Part shown: piece by piece, positions 55,901-62,281 of the stretch
How the letters are laid out: each line of letters begins with the position of its first letter
Position numbering within the stretch: position 1 is the stretch's first letter
Origin: Bacteroidota bacterium
GTDB taxonomy: Bacteria; Bacteroidota; Bacteroidia; Bacteroidales; FEN-979
Assembly: GCA_026391355.1 (NCBI GenBank)
Contig: JAPLDH010000080.1
Coordinates: 1 to 64,000, forward strand
DNA length: 64,000 nucleotides
Direction of reading: 5' to 3'
The notes under the pieces: model-generated
What the model saw: the letters and a program-made list of their open reading frames with translations, nothing else
The model's database searches: none
What the model was told of the DNA's origin: nothing
Translations under genes and position numbers: made by a program

Positions 55901-56272
55901 CATGGTGATATTATTTGGTCCCATCCGGTCGGAAATATCGTCCCGGTTCAGGGTCGCCGAATAGGTGATGCGGTTGGGAATCCCGCCTTCGGATGGAATG
56001 ATGTAAACCTCTGTATTTCCGTCATATTGTCCTGTAAAAGCAATATTTTTACCATCCGGTGAAAAACGGGCAAACATCTCATACCCATTTTCATCATTGG
56101 TCAGTTTTCGTGCAATACCACCCGTACGGTCTACGGTATACAGATCACCTGCATAAGTGAATACAACCTGGTTTCCGTGAATGGCAGGAAAACGCATCAG
56201 TCGTGATTCCTGCTGACTGTATGCCATACATGCCAGGAGCATTATGATCATTGAGAACAGAAGCTTTTTCAT
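52991..56272 (-). CDS. Tricorn-like S41 family protease
   Basis: The frame is open from 56356, but the ATG at 56272 gives the signal peptide MKKLLFSMIIMLLACMAYSQ and 1093 residues. N-terminal WD40-like/PD40 beta-propellers follow, with repeats such as WSPDGQYITY and FSRDGKYLLF. A Lys/Asp/Glu-rich linker precedes the tricorn C1 domain. A PDZ domain then has GARISRDASG. The S41 catalytic site shows GHSYVGG, YSASDGDLFPY with the nucleophile Ser, and EGHGVDPDI with the Glu. It should degrade peptides in the periplasm. A -7 box precedes it at 56304-56311. Confidence 0.93.
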   Translation of the reverse strand: MKKLLFSMIIMLLACMAYSQQESRLMRFPAIHGNQVVFTYAGDLYTVDRTGGIARKLTNDENGYEMFARFSPDGKNIAFTGQYDGNTEVYIIPSEGGIPNRITYSATLNRDDISDRMGPNNITMAWRDNDHVVYRSRKQTFNDFKGQLFIAGIKGGLSEELPLPAGGFCSYSPDKSKLAYNRVFREFRTWKYYRGGMADDIWIYDFKTNQIENITNTLAQDIFPMWAGNKIYFCSDRDRTMNLFSYDLTTKETKKVTNFTEFDIKFPSLGDNAIVFENGGFIYVFDLNTQKAEKINIRIANDLITGRNTLKDASRTINSFSLAPDGKRVAFDGRGDIWTVPAKTGITKNLTGTSGIHEREVNWSPDGQYITYISDKTGEDEIYIQKQDGSAEAVQLTKNADTYKYSAVWSPDSKKLLWADKMLRLQYVDIDSKEVTLVDEAKDWEFNEYAWSPDSKWITYIRPVRDAVSKIYLYEVATKNNFPVTNDWYEVSNPSFSRDGKYLLFASNRDFSPTFSSLEFDITYNDLTRVYMITLSKSTPSPFAPENDEVTIKKESKDSGENKPDKDKKDAKKDEKKEPVTKTEVTVKVDADGIIDRIIDLPIDPSNYYNVNGVDDNIYYIKGGRREKPSLMMFSLKDKKETPIGEFYNYEISADSKKMLVTAMGKYAVIDLPKSKADAKDYLDLTNMKVMVDLSAEWQQIYNESWRQMKYFFYDPHMHGLDWPAIQKKYAPLVPYVKNRADLTYIIGEMIGELNVGHSYVGGGDRPEPKKVKQGLLGARISRDASGYYKIDKILHGENWTKDTRSPLTEMGVDVKEGDYIIAVNGKSTKDMIDIYESLVNKAGVQVELTINSTSSETGDHKTIVIPIESEGNLYYYEWVESNIKKVNDATHGEVGYIHIPDMGTEGLNEFIKHFYPQLSKRALIIDDRGNGGGNVSPIIIERLRRQLIMMEMSRNTTQSPADIAMEWGPKCLLIDQYSASDGDLFPYRFRQFKLGKIIGLRSWGGVVGIRGSLPFIDGGFMMKPEFAHYSADSKWVIEGHGVDPDIVVDNEPAKEYAGEDQQLEKAIQVITDELKTWPKELPAIPPFPDKTK

Positions 56273-56303
56273 AATCATTTTTTTTGGTTTATAATGGAGA
56301 TTA

Positions 56304-56311
56304 CAAAAGTA
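56304..56311 (-). promoter_or_regulatory. -7 box of the tricorn-like protease
   Basis: On the minus strand TACTTTTG matches TAnnTTTG, 31 bases before the ATG at 56272. This supports 56272 or 56278, not 56356, as the start. Confidence 0.6.
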
Positions 56312-56462
56312 CAGGAAAAAATAAGCCTGCCTAAAGTTTTCGATGTATTGGCACACTTTATCGCTGAAACGCCGTAATAATTAAAATGCAAATATATGAA
56401 TATGATTTTGTGATATTTATCACATTGAGACACGGATTCCCTCCTGTAAACAGAATTATCAG

Positions 56463-56470
56463 TACTTTTG
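56463..56470 (+). promoter_or_regulatory. -7 box of the OsmC gene
   Basis: TACTTTTG matches TAnnTTTG and lies 28 bases before the ATG at 56499. The same box serves the divergent protease gene on the other strand at 56304-56311. Confidence 0.6.
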
Positions 56471-56498
56471 TGGCATGTTAAATAAAAAAAAATAATAT

Positions 56499-56891
56499 AT
56501 GCCAATCGAAGTCTATTTCCCGGGAGGAAGAAAAGTCAATGCAAAACTTGGCTCATTTGAAATTAAAACGGATCAATCCGTTGCGTCAGGAGGGGAAGGA
56601 AGCGCCCCTGAACCGTTTGCACTTTTTCTTGCATCACTTGCAACATGTGCTGGAATTTATGTTAAATCTTTTTGTGACAATCGCCAGATACCGGCTGACA
56701 GGATCACCCTGACCATGGATTATGAGAGTGACCCTGTGACAAAGCTTCTTAGCCGGATGATTATAAAAATATTGGTACCACCTGACTTTCCTGAAAAATA
56801 CGATAGTGCAGTTATCAATGCAGCAGCTCTCTGCAAGGTAAAAAAGCACCTGAAAGAATCCATCGGATTTGAGATAACAGTTTCCCGGTAA
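56499..56891 (+). CDS. OsmC family protein
   Basis: OsmC/Ohr proteins reduce organic peroxides with a pair of cysteines. The 130 residues match the fold: FPGGRKVNAKLGSFEIKTDQ, then PEPFALFLASLATCAGIYVK with the first Cys, and AALCKVKKHL with the second near residue 112. Both Cys are present, so peroxidase activity is plausible; some relatives have other roles. Confidence 0.88.
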   Translation: MPIEVYFPGGRKVNAKLGSFEIKTDQSVASGGEGSAPEPFALFLASLATCAGIYVKSFCDNRQIPADRITLTMDYESDPVTKLLSRMIIKILVPPDFPEKYDSAVINAAALCKVKKHLKESIGFEITVSR

Positions 56892-56961
56892 AGATTTTTT
56901 ATTTTTCCCCCTGACCATCGGTCTTGGGACCGACCAAAAAGAAAGAAAAGAAAAATTAACC

Positions 56962-57020
56962 GCTAAGACACAAAGACGCAAATAATATTAAATCAGTATA
57001 ATGAAATTTAGTGTCTTAGC
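56962..57020. repeat. Inverted repeat of the CGCTAAGACAC type
   Basis: GCTAAGACAC (56962-56971) and GTGTCTTAGC (57011-57020) are exact complements about 39 bases apart, flanked by ACAAAGACGCAAA and GCGCCTTCGTGG. Related words are common in intergenic DNA of many environmental bacteria. It lies in the 218-base gap between osmC and the PLP enzyme; a weak hairpin with GGTC words at about 56917-56930 is the only other structure there. Confidence 0.7.
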
Positions 57021-57109
57021 GCCTTCGTGGTGAAGATATTCAAATTCAATTGGTTTTATCAATATTAAAACAATGGCAGTGTTTCTGTCAGTATAAATAA
57101 TTTAAGAAA

Positions 57110-58291
57110 ATGAAGAATAGCAAACATGGTTTCAATTCGAAGGCAGTGCATGGGTCAGGTTTAACGGATCCTTTGGGGAGTGTGATCACTCCGATCTACC
57201 AGACCTCAACATTTGCATTTGAAAGCGCAGAGCATGGTGCAAAATGTTTCTCCGGGGAAAGTGAAGGATATATCTATACACGCATCGGTAATCCTACGAT
57301 TGGGGATCTGGAAAAGACACTTGCTGAACTTGAACAGGGCTACGGTGGTATTGCAACCTCTTCAGGAATGGGGGCCATCAATGTCGTCTACCTGACTTAT
57401 CTTGGAAAAGGATTGCATATTGTGAGCCACAACGCGGTATATGGCCCTGCCAGGGGGATTATGGAAGGTACCTTCTCGCGGTTCGGAGTTGAATCAACCT
57501 ATATCGATACCACTGATCTTGACCAGGTACAGAAAGCCATCCGGCCGAATACCCGGCTCATATACCTGGAAACACCTGCAAACCCTACAATCGGTATTTC
57601 CGACATACCTGCCATTTGCGAGATTGCACATAAGAACAACATCATGGTATGTGTGGATAATACATTCTGCAGCCCCTATCTTCAGACTCCATTGACGATG
57701 GGAGTGGATATTGTAGTCCATTCACTGACCAAATTCATCAACGGCCATGCTGATATCGTTGGTGGGATTGTTATTGCCAGAAAAGAGGCAGAATACAGGA
57801 AATTGCGGAACATGATGGTGAACATGGGTTGCAACATGGATCCACATCAGGCTTATCTTGTCAGAAGAGGCTTGAAAACACTGGGAATCCGTATAGACAG
57901 GGCACAGGAGAACGCAATAAAAGTTGCAGAATTTCTTGAGTCACATCCCAAAGTTGCATGGGTTCGCTACCCGGGGTTGAAATCCCACCCACAGTATGAC
58001 CTTGGGAAAAAATTAATGCATGGTTCAGGTTCCATGATGAGCTTTGGTCTGAAGGATGGATTGGAAGCAGGAAAAACGCTGATGGATAATGTGCAGTTTT
58101 GTGTGCTTGCCGTCTCTCTTGGAGGGATTGAGACACTGATCCAGCATCCGGCATCCATGACCCATTCCAAACTTTCACCCGAAGCAAAAAAACAGGGAGG
58201 GATTACCGACGACCTGGTCAGATTATCGATTGGGATAGAGGATGTAGAAGATATTATTGAAGATCTCAGGCAGGCGATGGAGAAGATCTGA
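57110..58291 (+). CDS. Cys/Met metabolism PLP-dependent enzyme (methionine gamma-lyase or cystathionine gamma-synthase type)
   Basis: The 393 residues belong to the gamma family of PLP enzymes. They show ITPIYQTSTFAFESAEHGAK, then YTRIGNPTIGDLEKTLAELE and ATSSGMGAIN. The PLP Lys is in VHSLTKFINGHADIVGG, and the C-terminal SLGGIETLIQHPASMTHSKL follows. Methionine gamma-lyases usually have a Cys shortly after a V-Y-G motif; here VYGPARGI has none. Lyase or synthase activity therefore cannot be chosen from sequence alone. It works in the cytosol on methionine, cystathionine or O-acylhomoserine. Confidence 0.88.
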   Translation: MKNSKHGFNSKAVHGSGLTDPLGSVITPIYQTSTFAFESAEHGAKCFSGESEGYIYTRIGNPTIGDLEKTLAELEQGYGGIATSSGMGAINVVYLTYLGKGLHIVSHNAVYGPARGIMEGTFSRFGVESTYIDTTDLDQVQKAIRPNTRLIYLETPANPTIGISDIPAICEIAHKNNIMVCVDNTFCSPYLQTPLTMGVDIVVHSLTKFINGHADIVGGIVIARKEAEYRKLRNMMVNMGCNMDPHQAYLVRRGLKTLGIRIDRAQENAIKVAEFLESHPKVAWVRYPGLKSHPQYDLGKKLMHGSGSMMSFGLKDGLEAGKTLMDNVQFCVLAVSLGGIETLIQHPASMTHSKLSPEAKKQGGITDDLVRLSIGIEDVEDIIEDLRQAMEKI

Positions 58292-58303
58292 GAATTCAAT
58301 TAA

Positions 58304-58359
58304 TAAGTCATTAGTCATAAGTCGTAAGTTATAAGTCGTAAGTCATTAGTCATAAATTA
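58304..58359 (+). repeat. Degenerate heptamer array
   Basis: Eight 7-base units read TAAGTCA, TTAGTCA, TAAGTCG, TAAGTTA, TAAGTCG, TAAGTCA, TTAGTCA and TAAATTA. The words are reverse complements of those at 22328-22376. More ATTCGTAAAT-like words continue to about 58425, just before plsY. Confidence 0.9.
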
Positions 58360-58428
58360 AATATACATTCGTCATTCGTAAATCAAAAATTCAATCTACA
58401 TTCGTAAATTGTAATTCGTAAATCGATT

Positions 58429-59079
58429 ATGTATTTCTACCCTGCAATTGAATTGATTCTTGCTTACATGATCGGATCCATTCCATCTGCTGTAATAGTA
58501 GGGAAGATATTCTATGGAAAGGATGTACGGGATTTTGGAAGTGGGAATGCCGGGGCTACCAATGTGATCAGGGTGTTGGGAATGAAGGCGGGCATTCCTG
58601 TTTTTATTTTTGATATTTTCAAAGGGTGGTTTGCGGTGCAACTTGCAACGATGTTTTCAGACCAGGGACTCTCCTCCGACATGATAAGTTACCTGAAAAT
58701 TGGTCTCGCCATTGCAGTTGTGCTTGGTCATATTTTTCCTGTATATGTGGGTTTCAGGGGAGGTAAAGGGGTTGCAACACTGGCAGGTGTTGGAATTGCA
58801 CTTTACCCGGTGGCTCTCCTGATCGTATTGGTTATTTTTATCCTCGTCATTTTAATCTCCGGATACGTATCACTTTCATCCATCCTTGCTTCCGTTGCTT
58901 TTCCATTCATTATATTTTTTTTATTAGGGGAACGAGAACCCGGATTGGTGGTTCTTGCCATCTTCGTTGCTGTTTTTATTCCCCTTTCTCACCGGAAAAA
59001 CATAAAACGCTTACTTCAGGGTACGGAAAACAAGTTTACTTTTAAAAAAAGGAGACAGAGTAACAAGGTGATAAAGTGA
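58429..59079 (+). CDS. plsY: Acyl-phosphate:glycerol-3-phosphate acyltransferase
   Basis: PlsY acylates glycerol-3-phosphate at position 1 using acyl-phosphate, the first step of phospholipid synthesis in the inner membrane. The 216 residues have five or more membrane helices. Motif 1 is MIGSIPSAVI, motif 2 FRGGKGVATLAG, and motif 3 a GYVSLSS stretch; DFGSGNAGATNVIRVLG is also present. The C-terminus (QSNKVIK) runs into a repeated region of GTGACAAAG-like words, so the last residues may be additions. Confidence 0.94.
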   Translation: MYFYPAIELILAYMIGSIPSAVIVGKIFYGKDVRDFGSGNAGATNVIRVLGMKAGIPVFIFDIFKGWFAVQLATMFSDQGLSSDMISYLKIGLAIAVVLGHIFPVYVGFRGGKGVATLAGVGIALYPVALLIVLVIFILVILISGYVSLSSILASVAFPFIIFFLLGEREPGLVVLAIFVAVFIPLSHRKNIKRLLQGTENKFTFKKRRQSNKVIK

Positions 59080-59142
59080 CAAAGAATCCATACTCTGTAA
59101 CACAGTCACTTTGTTAATCTGTTAATTTGTCACCGTGTCACT
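59057..59142. repeat. Degenerate octamer-like inverted repeat
   Basis: The left half has GAGTAACAAGGTGATAAAG and GTGACAAAG; the right half has GTCACTTTGTTAATCTG and TTTGTCACCGTGTCAC. The two halves are complementary in words rather than in a strict stem. It overlaps the end of plsY and lies ahead of the dnaN promoter. Confidence 0.55.
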
Positions 59143-59155
59143 AATTTTTGATTTT

Positions 59156-59163
59156 TAAATTTG
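59156..59163 (+). promoter_or_regulatory. -7 box of dnaN
   Basis: TAAATTTG matches TAnnTTTG. The leader to the ATG at 59266 is about 100 bases and A-rich, longer than for other genes here. Confidence 0.45.
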
Positions 59164-59265
59164 CGAAATTGAAAAAAAACATGTAGGTTTGGAAAAAATT
59201 TAGGATTTTTTCAAAAAGAAGAGAACAGTAGTTATTATTTTTTTAATACTAAAAATCAGGTTATT

Positions 59266-60390
59266 ATGAAATTTATTGTTTCCAGTACATTGTTGCTGAA
59301 AAATCTGCAGGCTATTAATGGAGTTATCAATAGCAGCAATACTTTACCGATTCTTGATGACTTTCTTTTTGAGTTGAAGGACGAGGAGCTGACCATCACC
59401 TCTTCGGATCTGGAAACCACAATGAGCGTAACAATAAAGCCAGATAAGACGGATGAAACGGGGAGTATGGCGATTCCTGCAAAGATATTGGTTGATACGC
59501 TTAAAACATTTGCCGATATTCCGGTCTCTTTTACAATGAGCGAAGAAACACTTCTTATTGAAATCTCTGCCGGTGAAGGCAAATATAAGCTCTCAGGCCA
59601 TAAGGGGGAGGAGTATCCACGGACACCAATGCTGGAAGGAACTACCTCCATTGAATTACCCTCCTCAGTGCTGGCCAATGCCATAAATAAAACCTTATTT
59701 GCCACCGGTAATGATGAGTTGCGGTTGGTTCTTTCAGGGATATTCTGTGAATTGACCCCTGAGGATGTGACCTTTGTAGCTACAGATGCTCATAAACTGG
59801 TTAAGTATAAACGAACAGATGTCAGATCAACCGATTCTGCTTCATTTATTCTTCCGAAGAAACCGATGAACCTGCTGAAAAATATTGTTGCAGCACAGGA
59901 TATTCAGGTTAAGATAGAATACAACCCGACAAATGCTTTCTTTTCATTCGGTAATATCAATCTTGTTTGTCGCTTGATAGATGGAAAATACCCGAATTAC
60001 AATGCTGTTATCCCGACAGAAAACCCAAATCATATGGTGATTGACCGTATTGCACTTCTGACTTCTATCAGGCGTGTATCTATTTTTGCAAGTCAATCGA
60101 CACACCAGGTAAGGTTTAAACTTTCAGGGAAAGAGCTTGTATTATCTGCTGAAGATATTGACTTCTCGAATGAGGCCAAAGAAAGACTGACTTGTACTTA
60201 TGAAGGTGATGATATGGAGATCGGTTTCAACTCGAAGTTTCTGCTTGAAATGCTGAATAATATTGAGTCAGACGAAATAAAACTGGAAATGTCGGCACCG
60301 AACAGGGCTGGGATTTTATTACCCTTGAATAATGAAAACAAAGACGAAGATATCCTGATGCTTGTGATGCCGGTTATGCTGAACAAGTAA
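59266..60390 (+). CDS. dnaN: DNA polymerase III subunit beta (sliding clamp)
   Basis: DnaN forms the ring that holds DNA polymerase III on DNA. The 374 residues are the family length, with three clamp domains; MKFIVSSTLLLKNLQAINGV is the start, and ALVLSGIFCEL-like RLVLSGIFCELTPEDVTFVA and FVATDAHKLVKYKR are hallmarks. The C-terminal hydrophobic pocket segment MLVMPVML is present. It lies between plsY and a cold-shock gene and not next to dnaA, which is usual in Bacteroidetes. Confidence 0.97.
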   Translation: MKFIVSSTLLLKNLQAINGVINSSNTLPILDDFLFELKDEELTITSSDLETTMSVTIKPDKTDETGSMAIPAKILVDTLKTFADIPVSFTMSEETLLIEISAGEGKYKLSGHKGEEYPRTPMLEGTTSIELPSSVLANAINKTLFATGNDELRLVLSGIFCELTPEDVTFVATDAHKLVKYKRTDVRSTDSASFILPKKPMNLLKNIVAAQDIQVKIEYNPTNAFFSFGNINLVCRLIDGKYPNYNAVIPTENPNHMVIDRIALLTSIRRVSIFASQSTHQVRFKLSGKELVLSAEDIDFSNEAKERLTCTYEGDDMEIGFNSKFLLEMLNNIESDEIKLEMSAPNRAGILLPLNNENKDEDILMLVMPVMLNK

Positions 60391-60395
60391 AAAAA

Positions 60396-60419
60396 AAGTC
60401 CTGCCGCGGGGCAGGACTT
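60396..60419 (-). terminator. Terminator of the cold-shock gene
   Basis: AAGTCCTGCC (60396-60405) pairs perfectly with GGCAGGACTT (60410-60419) around a four-base loop. On the minus strand the stem is followed by a run of T, so it ends the cold-shock transcript. For dnaN, which ends at 60390, it gives a hairpin without a T-run. Confidence 0.85.
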
Positions 60420-60441
60420 AATTGCATTCTAGTCAAAGAAC

Positions 60442-60633
60442 TCAGTCCTTTTTAACATTGATTGCTTTTTTTCCTCTTTTGTCTTCAGTGATATCAAAAG
60501 TGACCTGGTCATTTTCTCTCACTTTTTCAGTCAGACCGCTAACATGGACGAAGATGTCTTCCTGGGTTTCATCTGCTACAATAAAACCAAATCCTTTTCT
60601 CTCGTTGAAAAATTTTACTTTACCTGTTGACAT
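60442..60633 (-). CDS. Cold-shock protein
   Basis: This single 63-residue CSD domain opens MSTGKVKFFNERKGFGFIVA, with RNP1 in KGFGFI, and has RNP2 in DIFVHV. It binds single-stranded nucleic acids and acts as an RNA chaperone. Adjacent terminator and leader of about 45 bases fit a monocistronic gene. A TATATTCG word on the minus strand may be its -7 box. Confidence 0.95.
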   Translation of the reverse strand: MSTGKVKFFNERKGFGFIVADETQEDIFVHVSGLTEKVRENDQVTFDITEDKRGKKAINVKKD

Positions 60634-60806
60634 AATAAATTAGATTAAAATTAAACGGCACGAATATACAAAAAAAAATTAAAAATTAATATCTTTTAAT
60701 AATTATTAGGTTTTTTTCGGAGTTCAATCGTAAATTCACTAATATTACAACGAATTATAAGTATCTGTTCCATAGTTATACGTAAATTTTCTTAATCCCA
60801 AATGTT

Positions 60807-62261
60807 ATGAAAGACATATCTTTAGCGCTCGAAAATTTGAATGAAGTTTTCCCTCCGCATTTCACTGAAGCACAAATTGCAAAAGCAAAAACGTTGTTTT
60901 TAAAAAGGCTGTCCGGTGATGCGCACCGGTTTTACAAAGGGAAAACACAGGTAATTTCAAAAGCTCCCGTAATTGGATTCAACTGGTTCAATGTATGGTA
61001 TACGCCGGGTGTTTCAACTGTTTCCACCACGATCAGGGACAATAACAACAGTTCATTTGAACTGACGAACCGGGGTAATCTGGTCGCGGTTGTGAGTGAT
61101 TCAACACGTGTTCTTGGTGATGGTGACTGTACTCCATCCGGGGGGCTTGGTGTGATGGAGGGAAAAGCTTTCCTGATGAAATACCTCGGAGGTGTTGATG
61201 CCATTGCATTGTGCATCGACAGTAAGGATGAGAATGGGAAGAATGATCCTGACAAGATTATTCAGTTTGTTAAAATGTGCCAGCACAGTTTTGGAGCGAT
61301 TAATCTGGAGGATATTTCGCAACCAAATTGTTTTAAGGTACTCGATGTTCTTCGGGAAGAATGTGATATTCCGGTATGGCACGACGATGCCCAGGGAACT
61401 GCGTGTGTTACACTTGCAGGACTTATCAATTCACTGAAGCTTGCCGGAAAGAAAATCGGGGATGTGAAAATTGTTTTATTCGGGGCCGGCGCTTCAAACA
61501 CGACAATAGCACGATTACTGATAACCGATGGCGCTGATCCTGCAAAGATGACCATGTTCGATACGAAAGGATCACTGCATAAGAATCGTGAAGATATAAA
61601 AGCGGATGCAAGGTTTTACAGGAAATGGGAACTTTGCCAGACGACGAATCCAAACTGCATCATGACTATGGATGAAGCCATGGAAGGCGCCGATGTACTG
61701 ATCTCATTATCCACTCCTGGTCCGGAAACCATTAAACGCGAATGGGTCAGAAAGATGGGAGAAAAATCCATTGTGTTTGCCTGCGCGAATCCTGTACCTG
61801 AGATATATCCATATGCTGCCAAAGAAGAGGGGGCCTATATTGTTGCTACAGGAAGAGGGGATTTCCCGAACCAGGTCAATAATTCGATCGGATTTCCCGG
61901 GATTCTGAAGGGAGCATTGATGGTTCGTGCCAGGAAGATCACTGATAATATGGCCATTGCCGCTGCCCATTCATTAGCTGACTATGCCGAAAAACGTGGG
62001 ATCAATGTTGAAAATATCGTTCCAAACATGGAGGAAGCCTCTGTATTTCCGCACGAATCGGCTGATGTTGCCATGCAGGCCATTAAGGATGGCGTTGCCC
62101 GTTGCCCAATGACATGGGAAGAAGCCTTTCAAAAGTCCAAAAAAGATATCGAATATTCAAGGGGATTGACAAAGTCATTGATGGACAATGGTTTTATTGA
62201 AAAGCCACCCATCGAAATGATCAAAGCTGCCCTTCAATGGGCAATTGAACAGGTACAATAA
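60807..62261 (+). CDS. NAD(P)-dependent malic enzyme
   Basis: The enzyme decarboxylates malate to pyruvate with NAD(P). The 484 residues show the malic domain (PGVSTVSTTIRDNNNSSFEL, then VVSDSTRVLGDGDCTPSGG and VWHDDAQGTACVTLAG) and the Rossmann part (GAGASNTTIARLLI and FACANPVPEIYP). It lacks the phosphotransacetylase fusion found in many bacteria. Co-factor preference cannot be told from sequence here. Confidence 0.94.
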   Translation: MKDISLALENLNEVFPPHFTEAQIAKAKTLFLKRLSGDAHRFYKGKTQVISKAPVIGFNWFNVWYTPGVSTVSTTIRDNNNSSFELTNRGNLVAVVSDSTRVLGDGDCTPSGGLGVMEGKAFLMKYLGGVDAIALCIDSKDENGKNDPDKIIQFVKMCQHSFGAINLEDISQPNCFKVLDVLREECDIPVWHDDAQGTACVTLAGLINSLKLAGKKIGDVKIVLFGAGASNTTIARLLITDGADPAKMTMFDTKGSLHKNREDIKADARFYRKWELCQTTNPNCIMTMDEAMEGADVLISLSTPGPETIKREWVRKMGEKSIVFACANPVPEIYPYAAKEEGAYIVATGRGDFPNQVNNSIGFPGILKGALMVRARKITDNMAIAAAHSLADYAEKRGINVENIVPNMEEASVFPHESADVAMQAIKDGVARCPMTWEEAFQKSKKDIEYSRGLTKSLMDNGFIEKPPIEMIKAALQWAIEQVQ

Positions 62262-62281
62262 AACTGCGATCTTTTTCCGGA

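Noticed and set aside
52991-56356. Start of the protease at 56356
   Set aside because: The 28 extra residues precede a perfect signal peptide and would lie upstream of the -7 box at 56304-56311.
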